Source of the DNA: JACVRW01 sp963846505
Lineage (GTDB): Bacteria; Actinomycetota; Thermoleophilia; Solirubrobacterales; Thermoleophilaceae
Reading direction: 5' to 3'
DNA length: 64,000 bases
Assembly (NCBI GenBank): GCA_963846505.1
Contig: CAWJWD010000004.1
Coordinates: forward strand, 62,001 to 126,000
Shown: positions 53,738 to 61,859 of the stretch, piece after piece
Position numbering within the stretch: the stretch's first letter is position 1
How the letters are laid out: each line of letters starts with the position of its first letter
The notes under the pieces: generated by a model
The model's input: only the letters and a program-made list of their open reading frames with translations
Databases searched by the model: none
What the model was told of the DNA's origin: nothing
Program-made: the position numbers and the translations under genes

Positions 53738-54387
53738 GCCAGCTCCCGCATGCGCTCCACCACGCGGTCGATCTGCTCGGCCTTGAGCTTGTGCGCGACG
53801 GGGTTGGCGATCAGGCGCGCGGTCGCGACCGAGATCGTCTCGACGACCTCGAGCCCGTTCTCGCGCAGGGTCGTGCCGGTGGCGGTGAGGTCGACGATGG
53901 CGTCGACGAGGCCGGTCAGCGGCGCCAGCTCGACGGAGCCCTTGACCTCGACGATCTCCGCTTGGCGGCCGGTCTCGGCGAAGTGGTCGGCGGCGATGCG
54001 TGGGTACTTGGTCGCAATGCGGACGCGGCCGAGGCGACGCAGCGCACCGCCGATCGGGTCGCCGTCGCCGCGCGCGGCGACGACCATCTCGCAGCGGCCG
54101 AAGCCGAGGTCGAGCAGCTCGTAGACCTTGCGCTGGGACTGCTCGAGCAGCACGTCCTTGCCGGTGATGCCGATGTCGGCCGAGCCGTGCTCGACGTAGG
54201 TCGGCACGTCGCTGGGGCGCATCGTGACGATGCCGGCGTCGGCGAACAGCAGCTTGCGGTCGTTGGCGCGCACCTCGGCCGTGTCGACGCCGAGCTGGTC
54301 GAGCAGGTCGAGCGCGCCCCCGAACAGCGCGCCGCGCGGCACGGCGATCATCAGCTTGTCGGAGTTCGGCCGCAGGAACGCAGTCAT
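53734..54387 (-). CDS. hisG: ATP phosphoribosyltransferase, short form
   Basis: The 217-residue product lacks the C-terminal regulatory domain of long HisG. It shows LMIAVPRGALFGGALDLL, ADIGITGKDVLLEQ, GFGRCEMVVAARGD and the PRPP loop VDLTATGTTLRENGL. It starts histidine synthesis and needs HisZ, encoded immediately upstream with an ATGA overlap. Confidence 0.95.
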   Translation of the reverse strand: MTAFLRPNSDKLMIAVPRGALFGGALDLLDQLGVDTAEVRANDRKLLFADAGIVTMRPSDVPTYVEHGSADIGITGKDVLLEQSQRKVYELLDLGFGRCEMVVAARGDGDPIGGALRRLGRVRIATKYPRIAADHFAETGRQAEIVEVKGSVELAPLTGLVDAIVDLTATGTTLRENGLEVVETISVATARLIANPVAHKLKAEQIDRVVERMRELA

Positions 54388-55355
54388 TGCCCCACCGACT
54401 CCTCGGCGGCCTGCGCGAGGTGCACGCGCTGCACGTCCAGCGAGACCCCGCAGGCCGGCAGCGGCCGGCCGAAGCGCCCGAGCAGCTCGTCGTAGCGCCC
54501 GCCGCCGCCGAGGGCGAAGCCGACAGCCGGGTCGTAGACCTCGAACACCGCGCCCGTGTAGTAGCCCAGCTCGCGCACCAGGCCGAGGTCGAAGATGACC
54601 CGGTCGGCGACGCCGCGCTCGGCCAGCAGCTCGTGCAGCGCACGCAGGCTCTCGACCGCCGCGGCCACCGGTCCGTCGGCACGCTCGAGCACCTCGGGGC
54701 CGCCCCGCAGCTCGGGCAGGCGGGTCAGTAGCGCAAGCTGGCCCTGCGGCAGGCCAAGGCGCTCGGCGCGCAGGCGCAGGTCCACCAGGTCGCGGCGGGC
54801 GAGCGCCTCGAGCAGCGGCAGGTGCTCGTCCTCGGGCACCTCCAGCTCGGCCAGCAGGCTGCGATAGATCGACGCGTCCCCGACGCCGACGCGGTGACGC
54901 CGCAGGCCGGCGTCGTCGAGCGCGGCGATCGTCAGCGCCAGCACCTCGGCCTCGCCGACCGGCGCGTCGACGCCGATCAGCTCGATCCCGCCCTGCAGGA
55001 ACTCGCGCGGCTCGCCCACCCCGCGCTCGACGTCACGGTAGGCGTGCGCGAAGTAGCAGAAGCGAAACGGCGGCTCGACCTCCGAGTAGCGCGTCGCGAC
55101 CACGCGTGCGATCGGGATCGTCGTGTCCGAGCGCAGCGCCAGCACCTCGCCGCCCTCGCCGAAGAGCCGGTAGGCGGCACCGGCGGCGCGCAGGTCGCCG
55201 CGGCGCAGCACGTCGTCGTACTCGAGCGCGGGCGTGTAGACCTCGCCGTAGCCGGCGGCCTCGAAGCGGACGCGCATGCTGTCGGAGATCGCACGCAGCT
55301 CCCGCATCTCCTCGGGCAGCACGTCCCGGGTGCCGGGCGGGATCGGATAGGTCAT
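54384..55355 (-). CDS. hisZ: ATP phosphoribosyltransferase regulatory subunit
   Basis: The 323-residue product is a HisRS-like catalytic core without the anticodon domain. Its start IPPGTRDVLPEEM matches HisZ. Motif 2 region FRFCYFAHAYRD and the C-terminal FALGGGGRYDELLGRFG are visible. With short HisG it forms the feedback-regulated hetero-octamer. It begins 15 bases after the murA stop, linking histidine and cell-wall genes. Confidence 0.92.
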   Translation of the reverse strand: MTYPIPPGTRDVLPEEMRELRAISDSMRVRFEAAGYGEVYTPALEYDDVLRRGDLRAAGAAYRLFGEGGEVLALRSDTTIPIARVVATRYSEVEPPFRFCYFAHAYRDVERGVGEPREFLQGGIELIGVDAPVGEAEVLALTIAALDDAGLRRHRVGVGDASIYRSLLAELEVPEDEHLPLLEALARRDLVDLRLRAERLGLPQGQLALLTRLPELRGGPEVLERADGPVAAAVESLRALHELLAERGVADRVIFDLGLVRELGYYTGAVFEVYDPAVGFALGGGGRYDELLGRFGRPLPACGVSLDVQRVHLAQAAEESVGQ

Positions 55356-55370
55356 GGGCGCTCCCGTCTG

Positions 55371-56669
55371 TTACGCGGGCACGCGCTCGGTGGAGACGCG
55401 CTGGATCCGTGCGCCGAGCGCCCGCAGCCGCTCGTCGATGCGCTCGTAGCCGCGATCGATCTGCCTGATGTTGCCGATCTCCGAGGTGCCCTCCGCGCAC
55501 AGCGCGGCGATGAGCATCGCCATGCCCGCGCGGATGTCCGGGCTCTCCATGCGACCGCCGTGAAGCCGGCTCGAGCCGCTGACGACCGCGCGATGCGGGT
55601 CGCAGACGATCACTCGAGCGCCCATGGAGACGAGCTTGTCGACGAAGAACAGGCGATTCTCGAACATCTTCTCGTGGATCAGGACGAGGCCCTCGGCCTG
55701 CGTGGCCATCGCCAGCGCGATCGACGTCAGGTCGGCCGGGAACGCGGGCCAGGGACCGTCCTCGATCTTCGAGACGGCGTCGCCCTCGTCGTCGCGCACT
55801 CTGAGCTGCTGGCCGGCGGGCACGATCACGTCGTTGCCGTCGAACTGGATGTCGCAGCCGAGCCGCTCGAACGCGAGCCTGGTCATGCGCAGGTCGGCGG
55901 GCACGGTGTCGCGGATGCGCAGCTCGCCGCCCGTGCAGGCGGCCAGCGCGATGAAGCTGCCGATCTCGATGTAGTCGGGGCCGATCGCGTGGTCGGCGCC
56001 GCCGAGCTCCTCCTGGCCGTGCACGATCATCAGGTTCGAGCCGATGCCCTCGATGCGCGCGCCCATCTGCATCAGCAGGCGCGCGAGATCCTGGACGTGC
56101 GGCTCGGCCGCGGCGTTGTGGATCACGGTCGAGCCGGGCGTCAACGCCGCGGCCATGAGCGCGTTCTCGGTCGCCATCACCGACGGCTCGTCCATGAAGA
56201 AGTCGCAGGCGTGCAGGCCGTCGCGGGCCTGCAGCCGGTACCAGCGGTCGAACTCGACCTCGGCGCCGAGCGCGCGGAAAGCGTCCAGGTGTGGATCGAG
56301 ACGACGGCGGCCGATCACGTCGCCCCCGGGCGGCGGCATGTCCGCCTTGCCGAAGCGCGCCAGCAGCGGGCCGGCGAGCAGGAACGAGGCGCGGATGCGC
56401 TCGGCCGCGGCCGGGTCGACGTCGGTGTGGCCGATCTCGTCGGCCTGCAGCGCGACGACGTTCTCGTCGCGCCACTCGTACTTGACCCCGAGGCGCGCGA
56501 GCAGGTCGATCATCGCCTCGACGTCGCGGATGCGCGGGATGTTGCGCAGCACGACCTCCTCCTCGGTGAGGAGGGTGGCTGCCAGCACGGGCAGGGCTGC
56601 ATTCTTGTTGCCGGCGGGGACGACCGTTCCAGACAGTGGTGTCCCGCCCTCGATGATGAACTTCTCCAT
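55371..56669 (-). CDS. murA: UDP-N-acetylglucosamine 1-carboxyvinyltransferase with Asp117
   Basis: The 432-residue EPSP-synthase fold has Lys22 in GNKNAALPVL and the active loop PPGGDVIGRRRLDPH. In that loop Asp117 stands where E. coli MurA has Cys115, the fosfomycin target. It makes enolpyruvyl-UDP-GlcNAc, the first committed step of peptidoglycan. The Asp variant is known from mycobacteria, where it confers intrinsic fosfomycin resistance. The ATG at 56669 begins MEKFIIEGG. It leads the his-cca-pgeF-yggS unit. Confidence 0.95.
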   Translation of the reverse strand: MEKFIIEGGTPLSGTVVPAGNKNAALPVLAATLLTEEEVVLRNIPRIRDVEAMIDLLARLGVKYEWRDENVVALQADEIGHTDVDPAAAERIRASFLLAGPLLARFGKADMPPPGGDVIGRRRLDPHLDAFRALGAEVEFDRWYRLQARDGLHACDFFMDEPSVMATENALMAAALTPGSTVIHNAAAEPHVQDLARLLMQMGARIEGIGSNLMIVHGQEELGGADHAIGPDYIEIGSFIALAACTGGELRIRDTVPADLRMTRLAFERLGCDIQFDGNDVIVPAGQQLRVRDDEGDAVSKIEDGPWPAFPADLTSIALAMATQAEGLVLIHEKMFENRLFFVDKLVSMGARVIVCDPHRAVVSGSSRLHGGRMESPDIRAGMAMLIAALCAEGTSEIGNIRQIDRGYERIDERLRALGARIQRVSTERVPA

Positions 56670-56755
56670 TCGCGGATCCGTCCGTTCGCGGGGATCGAAG
56701 GGCCGAGCAAGGGTACCGAAGGCCATCGACTTCGAGGTTCGGGCCCGATGCCGGA

Positions 56756-56761
56756 TACCCT
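56756..56761 (+). promoter_or_regulatory. -10-like TACCCT, seven bases before the 56769 start
   Basis: The hexamer fits TANNNT and favours ATG 56769 over the in-frame ATG at 56748, which lies upstream of it. Confidence 0.5.
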
Positions 56762-56768
56762 GCTCGGC

Positions 56769-57350
56769 ATGGCGGACGCCCCCACGCGCGACGAGGCCTG
56801 GGCCCTGATCGAGGAGTGGATCGAGTCCGATTCGCTGCGCAAGCACCTGCTCGGCGTCGAGGCCTGCATGCGCGCCTACGCCGCCGAATGGGGCGAGGAC
56901 GAGGAGCTCTACGGCGTCACCGGCCTGCTGCACGACCTCGACTACGAGCGCTTTCCGGACCTCGACACCGGGCATCCCCGCAAGGCCTTGGAGCTGTTCG
57001 AGCAGCTCGGGTACCCGCAGGAGCTGATCGACGCGGTCGCCGGTCACGCCGACTTCCTCGGCGTCCCGCGCGAGACGCGGCTGGCCAAGACGCTCTATGC
57101 GGTCGACGAGCTGTCCGGCTTCGTCTCCGCCTGCGCGCTGGTGCGGCCGACCGGGATCGAGGGCATGGCGCCGAAGTCGGTCAAGAAGAAGCTCAAGCAG
57201 TCGAGCTTCGCCGCCGGCGTCAACCGCGACGAGGTCCGGCACGGCGCCGAGGAGCTCGGCGTCGACTTCGACGAGCACGTCGCGTTCGTGATCGCCGCGA
57301 TGGAGGCTCGCAAGGACGAGCTGGGGCTGGCCGCCCCCGACACCGCCTAG
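56769..57350 (+). CDS. HD-domain phosphohydrolase-like protein
   Basis: The 193-residue product has the HD core: KHLLGVEACMRAYA (first His, about 26), LLHDLDYERFP (HD, about 56-57), a later HADFLGVPRETRLAKTLYAVDEL (HxD...D) and a C-terminal helical segment (SVKKKLKQSSFAAGV). Related proteins are presumed metal-dependent phosphohydrolases. The substrate is unknown. Confidence 0.85.
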   Translation: MADAPTRDEAWALIEEWIESDSLRKHLLGVEACMRAYAAEWGEDEELYGVTGLLHDLDYERFPDLDTGHPRKALELFEQLGYPQELIDAVAGHADFLGVPRETRLAKTLYAVDELSGFVSACALVRPTGIEGMAPKSVKKKLKQSSFAAGVNRDEVRHGAEELGVDFDEHVAFVIAAMEARKDELGLAAPDTA

Positions 57351-57411
57351 GACTGCCCGCACGGCCGCTGCGCGCGCTGGCGCGAAGCGCCGCTCCGTTG
57401 CCGACGCCGGT

Positions 57412-57753
57412 CTACTGCCAGCGACCGCCGGCCTTGGCCCAGGCTTCGAGGTGCTCGACCGAGCAGAACGCGTCGGGTACGCGGTGCTCGCCGCGATGGC
57501 GCACGAGCACGAGGTAGACGTCCGTCAGCGCTGCGTCGCAGTGCGCGCAGCGGTCGATCGCGTCCGCCAGTCCGGCTGGCTCGTCGATCTCGCCGGCCTC
57601 CCAGTGCGGGCCGCGGATCGACCACGGCACGGCGTGCTCGAGACGGCAGAAGGCGGCTCGTCGAGCGCCCGGCAGCTCCTGCAGGCGCCAACCGTCCTCG
57701 GGCTCGATCTCGCTGCCGCACCAGGTGCAGCTCTCGGTAGATTGCGACGCCAT
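57412..57753 (-). CDS. zinc-ribbon-like hypothetical protein
   Basis: The 113-residue product has two similar zinc-knuckle halves: CTWCGSEI...AFCRLEHAV (about 9-41) and CAHCDAAL...AFCSVEHLEAW (about 69-105). Each is CxxC followed by FCxxEH, so it probably binds two zinc ions. Function unknown. Its ATG overlaps the start of the divergent dehydrogenase within a CATG. A GATAAT about 16 bases upstream, inside the dehydrogenase coding region, could be its promoter. Confidence 0.75.
   Translation of the reverse strand: MASQSTESCTWCGSEIEPEDGWRLQELPGARRAAFCRLEHAVPWSIRGPHWEAGEIDEPAGLADAIDRCAHCDAALTDVYLVLVRHRGEHRVPDAFCSVEHLEAWAKAGGRWQ
57738..57743 (+). promoter_or_regulatory. -10-like TAGATT, eight bases before the dehydrogenase start
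   Basis: The hexamer fits TANNNT and lies inside the first codons of the divergent zinc-ribbon gene. Confidence 0.5.
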
Positions 57754-58843
57754 GGCTGAGGGGCTGCGCATTATCGTGCTGGAGGGGGACGAGACGGGTC
57801 AGGAGCTGCTCGACCAGGCGCTGCGGGTGTTGGCGCCGGACGTGACGAAGGTCGACGTCGAGCTCGAGCACTACGACCTCTCGCTCGAGAACCGTCGTCG
57901 TACGAACAACGAGGTCGTCACGGCCGCCGCGCAGGCGGCGCACGAGGCGCGCTTCTCCTTGAAGGCGGCGACGATCACGCCGGAGGGCGAGGACGACGTC
58001 GGCAGCCCCAACCGCATCCTGCGCGAGGCGCTCGACGGCAAGGTGATCATCCGCACCGCCCGGCGGATCCCCGGCGTGACGCCGATCGCCGGCGTCCACT
58101 ACCCGATCGCGGTCGTACGCATGGCGGTCGGCGACGCCTATGGCGCCAAGCAGTGGCGCGAGACCGAGGACGGCGACGAGATCGCCTACCGCACCGAGCG
58201 CATCAGCCGCAGCGTCTGCCGCGCGGTGGCCGAGTACAGCTTCCGTACCGCGGACCGCATCCACGGCCGCGTCTACGGCGGACCGAAGTGGACCGTCAGC
58301 CCCGTCTACGAGGGCATGCTCAAGGAGGAGATGGACGCCGCCGCCGAGCGCCATCCCGAGGTGCCCTACTCCCCCGTGCTGATCGACGCGACCTACGCCG
58401 GCCTGCTGACCGGTGCTGCCGACGCGCCGCTCGTGATCCCCGCGCTCAACCGCGACGGCGACTGCCTCTCGGATCTGGTGATGCCGATGTTCGGCTCGAT
58501 CGCCGGCGCCGAGTCGGTGCTGCTGGCGCTCGACGAGGACCTGCAGACGCGCGCGGTGATGGCCGAGGCGCCGCACGGCACCGCGCCGGCGCTGCAGGGC
58601 AAGGACATCGCCAATCCGATGGCGATGATCCTGGCGGGCGCGGCGCTGCTGCAGTACGCGGGCGGGCTCGGACACGAGGGCGCCGACACCGCCGCGCGCG
58701 CGATCTACGAGTCGGTGCTGGAGGCGACCGCCACCGGCGTGCGCACCCCGGACCTCGGCGGACACGCCTCGACGAGCGAGTTCACCGGCGAGGTGATCGG
58801 GCGCGTGCGCACGAAGATCGACATCTGGGGCTCGCTGGGCTGA
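57752..58843 (+). CDS. isocitrate/isopropylmalate dehydrogenase family protein
   Basis: The 363-residue product has the beta-decarboxylating dehydrogenase pattern. The N-terminal VLEGDETGQELL, YGGPKWTVSP, the metal site NRDGDCLSDLVMPMFGSIAGA (about 242-262) and EAPHGTAPALQGKDIANPMAMI (about 278-299) are clear. The last two resemble NAD(P)-isocitrate dehydrogenases more than LeuB, but the substrate-selecting helix is divergent. TAGATT upstream supports ATG 57752. Confidence 0.82.
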   Translation: MAEGLRIIVLEGDETGQELLDQALRVLAPDVTKVDVELEHYDLSLENRRRTNNEVVTAAAQAAHEARFSLKAATITPEGEDDVGSPNRILREALDGKVIIRTARRIPGVTPIAGVHYPIAVVRMAVGDAYGAKQWRETEDGDEIAYRTERISRSVCRAVAEYSFRTADRIHGRVYGGPKWTVSPVYEGMLKEEMDAAAERHPEVPYSPVLIDATYAGLLTGAADAPLVIPALNRDGDCLSDLVMPMFGSIAGAESVLLALDEDLQTRAVMAEAPHGTAPALQGKDIANPMAMILAGAALLQYAGGLGHEGADTAARAIYESVLEATATGVRTPDLGGHASTSEFTGEVIGRVRTKIDIWGSLG

Positions 58844-58858
58844 TCGCCGTCCGGGCGC

Positions 58859-59896
58859 TCAGGGCAGCTGGTCGCGGCGCTCGAGCTCCTGCCAGCCGGG
58901 CACCTCGGTCGTCCCGTGCAGGCTGTGTCCGAGCGGCAGCCCCGCCTCCTGGCGCGCCGGATCGAGCAGGTGCCGCCGCCGGCGGGCGACGTACCAGCGC
59001 CGCTGCACGAACAGCGTCAGCACGCCCGCGACCACGATGCCGACCAGGTTGATCGCCAGCTGCCCCGCCGCGCCGCCCGCCTCGCTCCAGTCGCCATAGC
59101 TGGCGGCAACCGCGATGTTCGCCGCCGCGGGCACGGTCGTGACGGAGATCAGCACGCCCACGAGCGCGCCGGACTTCGCCGAGGTCAGCGACAGCACGCC
59201 GGCCGAACCGGCCACGAAGGCGACGAAGAAGCTGAGGAAGTCGGGGTTGGAGATGAAGCGCGTGAGCGGATGGTCTCCCTGGCTGAAGTCGTCCGGGAAG
59301 ACCGACAGCGCGATGAACACGATCGTGGTCACGAGCGCGAGCAGGACCCCGACCGGGAAGCCGACCGCCAGCGCCGTCAGCGAGCGCTTGGCCAGCGGCA
59401 GCTGCCTGTTGACGAGCGCCACGCTGAGCCCCGCGAGCGGTCCGAACTCGGGGCCGACGACCATCGCGCCGACGATCAGGATCGGCTGGTCGAGCACGAT
59501 GCCGACGGCCGCGATCTGCATCGCGGCGATCATGTAGAGCAGGAACGTGAACGACAGCTCGGTGTTCTCGGAGGTGCGCGACTCGACCTCCTCCCAGACG
59601 ACCGCGTCCGTCGGCAGGCCGGGCGACGCCTTCTCCGCGGCGATCGCCGCCTCCGAGAGCGAGAAGTCGATGCTCTCGACCGCGATCGAGCCCAGCTCGG
59701 GCAGCTTCAGCTCCTTCAGATCGCCGATCAGCACGCTGGCCTCCTCGCGCGCGACGTCGCAGAGGATCAGGTCGCCGTCCGGCTTGCGCGCGGCGCCCTG
59801 CATGTGCACGACGTTGACGACCGCCGGCGAGGCGCAGAGCAGGTCCAGCACGCGCTGCGCGAGCTCGCCGGGCGCGACGATGCGCATGTGGACCAT
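58859..59896 (-). CDS. DUF389-family membrane protein
   Basis: The 345-residue product has an N-terminal ACT-like soluble domain (about 1-95), then the DUF389 membrane region with six helices. The signature is FTFLLYMIAAMQIAAVGIVLDQPILIVGAMVVGPEFGPLAG (about 118-158). A hydrophilic tail follows. The family is widespread in actinobacteria with no settled function. The start overlaps the thioesterase stop (TGATG), implying translational coupling. Confidence 0.88.
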   Translation of the reverse strand: MVHMRIVAPGELAQRVLDLLCASPAVVNVVHMQGAARKPDGDLILCDVAREEASVLIGDLKELKLPELGSIAVESIDFSLSEAAIAAEKASPGLPTDAVVWEEVESRTSENTELSFTFLLYMIAAMQIAAVGIVLDQPILIVGAMVVGPEFGPLAGLSVALVNRQLPLAKRSLTALAVGFPVGVLLALVTTIVFIALSVFPDDFSQGDHPLTRFISNPDFLSFFVAFVAGSAGVLSLTSAKSGALVGVLISVTTVPAAANIAVAASYGDWSEAGGAAGQLAINLVGIVVAGVLTLFVQRRWYVARRRRHLLDPARQEAGLPLGHSLHGTTEVPGWQELERRDQLP

Positions 59897-60315
59897 CAGG
59901 CCCCCTCGGCGTAGGGCTCGAGCGCCGCACGCACCGTGGCTGGCAGCGGGCAGCTGCGCATCGCCTGCGGGTCGACGCACACGTGGCGCAGCTCGCCCTC
60001 GACCAACGCGCTCCCGTCGTCGACGCGCTCGATCGCGAGCGCGGTCGTCGTCGACGTCTTGCCGAGCCGCGTGATCGTCGCTTGCAGCTCGATCTCGTCG
60101 TCGAAGCGGGCCGAGCCGCGATAGCGGATGCCGGCCTCGGCGACGACCATGTCCACGTCCAGGTCCAGCATCGCCTGGTAGGCGCCCATCGCCTCCCGGT
60201 AGAGCTCGGTCATCGCAAGGTCGAAGTACGCCAGGTAGTTGGCGTAGAAGACGATCCCCTGTTGGTCGCACTCGGCCCAGCGCACCCGCATGCGATGCCG
60301 AAAGGGAGCGCTCAT
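59896..60315 (-). CDS. YbgC/FadM-type acyl-CoA thioesterase
   Basis: The 139-residue hotdog protein has the YbgC signature RVRWAECDQQGIVFYANYLAYFD (about 10-32, catalytic Asp in ECDQQG). These hydrolyse acyl-CoA, often short or aromatic. TAGGCT seven bases before the ATG marks a leaderless start. It is first in a two-gene unit with the DUF389 protein. Confidence 0.9.
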   Translation of the reverse strand: MSAPFRHRMRVRWAECDQQGIVFYANYLAYFDLAMTELYREAMGAYQAMLDLDVDMVVAEAGIRYRGSARFDDEIELQATITRLGKTSTTTALAIERVDDGSALVEGELRHVCVDPQAMRSCPLPATVRAALEPYAEGA

Positions 60316-60322
60316 CGCAGGC

Positions 60323-60328
60323 AGCCTA
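60323..60328 (-). promoter_or_regulatory. -10-like TAGGCT before the YbgC-type thioesterase
   Basis: The hexamer fits TANNNT, seven bases upstream of the ATG at 60315. Confidence 0.55.
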
Positions 60329-60398
60329 CCGCCGCCGTCCGCCGTGGCCCTTGCAAGCGATCTTGCAGCAAATCGGGCCTTCCATCCGACCGCCGCCC

Positions 60399-60404
60399 TA
60401 GCTT
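60399..60404 (+). promoter_or_regulatory. -10-like TAGCTT, nine bases before the 60414 start
   Basis: The hexamer fits TANNNT upstream of a small gene whose body is disrupted. Confidence 0.4.
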
Positions 60405-60413
60405 GTCGAACAG

Positions 60414-60856
60414 ATGTTCCCCCGGCTCAAAGAGACGCTCGGCACCGCGCTCGACCTCGTCGTCGAGTTTTCGACGCTCGGCGAATACCGCCTGGACGCC
60501 ACCGGCGTACCGGCGCCCGCGAGCGCCCTCGTCGACCCTCTGGAGCCGGCTCCGCGGCGGGGAGGCAGCGGCCGGTTGGCCGGTGTCGCCGTGGAGCGCA
60601 TCGTCGCGGGTGGCGCGGCCGCGTCCCGGACCCCCCGGGCGCCGGCCGCCACCCCCGCGGCCCGTCGCGCGTCGACCGCTCGTCCGCCGCTACGCGGCGT
60701 CGCGAGCGTCACCCGCGTTCACGCTGCCGGTCCCGAAGGCTGCAGCGGTTCGCGAGAGCGCGGCCCTCGCGAACGGGCTGGGGCGACGGCGAAGGCGCGT
60801 CGGACCCGTTCGGCGCCCCGGCCGTGGCCGAGCAGCTCTGCTTCGCAGACCTGTAG
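60414..60856 (+). CDS. small hypothetical protein, probably frameshifted
   Basis: The first 40 residues (MFPRLKETLGTALDLVVEFS...) look genuine. They suggest an amphipathic helix with the start supported by TAGCTT. The middle is Arg/Pro/Ala-rich noise in this frame. A second frame ends plausibly at 60856 with an acidic tail (GAPAVAEQLCFADL). I therefore treat the span as one gene broken at least once. No family is recognised. Confidence 0.4.
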
Positions 60857-60873
60857 CCAACAGGGCAGGCGCG

Positions 60874-61353
60874 TCAGATCAGTCCGCGGCGCTGCAACTC
60901 GGTGCGAAACCACTCCACCGGCGCGGGGTTCTTGCCCTCGGTCGAACCGTCGAGCTCGACGAAGCGCAGGAACAGCGGCAGATCCGGGATGCGCGCGACC
61001 ATCGCCTCGAAGGCCGACTCGTCCAGACGGCCGCTGCGGCGCAGCTTGCGCCAGAGCGCGTAGGGCCGATCGTGGAACTCCAGCGCGGCGAGCAGGCGCT
61101 CGTCGTCGGTGTAGTCCTCCCCCAGCCGCCGTGCCCTCATCGCGTGGTGGTTCTCGCCACGCTTGGGCAGCCACTCGCGCACGTGCTGCTTGAGCCCGTC
61201 GTGGACGAGGGCGAGGAAGCGCAGCTCCTCGCGGCGCGTCCCCTGCTCGCCCCAGGCGTCGATCGTCTCGAGCAGATGCCCGACGTGCGCCCCCACGGGT
61301 CCTTCGGGATGCCCTCTGCGCGGCTCGCCCCAGGCCCAGCCGGCCAGCAGCAC
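60874..61353 (-). CDS. HD-like hypothetical protein, N-terminus incomplete
   Basis: The 159 residues read from GTG 61353 contain GHPEGPVGAHVGHLLETID, LRFLALVHDGLKQHV (HD-like, His-Asp), GENHHAMRARRL and ALEFHDRPYALWRKL. The spacing of His/Asp residues resembles an HD hydrolase. The open frame continues upstream (QELVPGFEPESELERALAVDP) without a start codon before a stop. The true start was probably lost to an indel near 61430. It follows the 61446 gene on the same strand. Confidence 0.65.
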   Translation of the reverse strand: MLLAGWAWGEPRRGHPEGPVGAHVGHLLETIDAWGEQGTRREELRFLALVHDGLKQHVREWLPKRGENHHAMRARRLGEDYTDDERLLAALEFHDRPYALWRKLRRSGRLDESAFEAMVARIPDLPLFLRFVELDGSTEGKNPAPVEWFRTELQRRGLI

Positions 61354-61445
61354 CGGATCGACGGCCAGCGCTCGCTCGAGCTCGCTCTCCGGCTCGAAGC
61401 CGGGAACCAGCTCCTGCGCGCGGCGCGTCCCCGGTGCCGTGCCGG

Positions 61446-61850
61446 CTACTCCACCCGCTCGGCGATCCAGCGGTCCCCCTCGCGCGCGAGGATCACGCGG
61501 GCTTCGCCCCCGTCGCCGATCGCGACGAAGTGCGCTCGGTCCTCCTCGATGCCGGGCCGGTCGTCGACGAGCACGAGATGCAGGTCCTCATAGCCGAAGT
61601 CGGGGCGCGACTCGCCCAGTGCGGTGTGCGCCGCGGTCTCCATGATCACCCGGTCCCAGCCGCGGTCGAGCGCCCGTGCCTGCTCGAGGGCGTTGTCCGC
61701 CTCGCGCACGTGCTGCTCGTAGACGCCGGCCTGACGCTGGTTGCGCACCCGCACGGCGATCAGACCGCCGATCAGGAACAGCAACGCGACGACGCCGACG
61801 ATGATCAGCACGATTCCGAGTGTCGAGGCGGCAATGGGGGTCACGATCAT
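61446..61850 (-). CDS. single-pass membrane hypothetical protein
   Basis: The 134-residue product has one N-terminal membrane helix (about 10-33), a short coiled coil (NQRQAGVYEQHVREADNALEQARALDRGWDR) and a small C-terminal alpha/beta domain ending RWIAERVE. The soluble part faces the cytoplasm by the positive-inside rule (RVRNQR after the helix). Function unknown. TAGACT nine bases before the ATG supports the start. Confidence 0.72.
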   Translation of the reverse strand: MIVTPIAASTLGIVLIIVGVVALLFLIGGLIAVRVRNQRQAGVYEQHVREADNALEQARALDRGWDRVIMETAAHTALGESRPDFGYEDLHLVLVDDRPGIEEDRAHFVAIGDGGEARVILAREGDRWIAERVE

Positions 61851-61859
61851 GGCTGCCGC

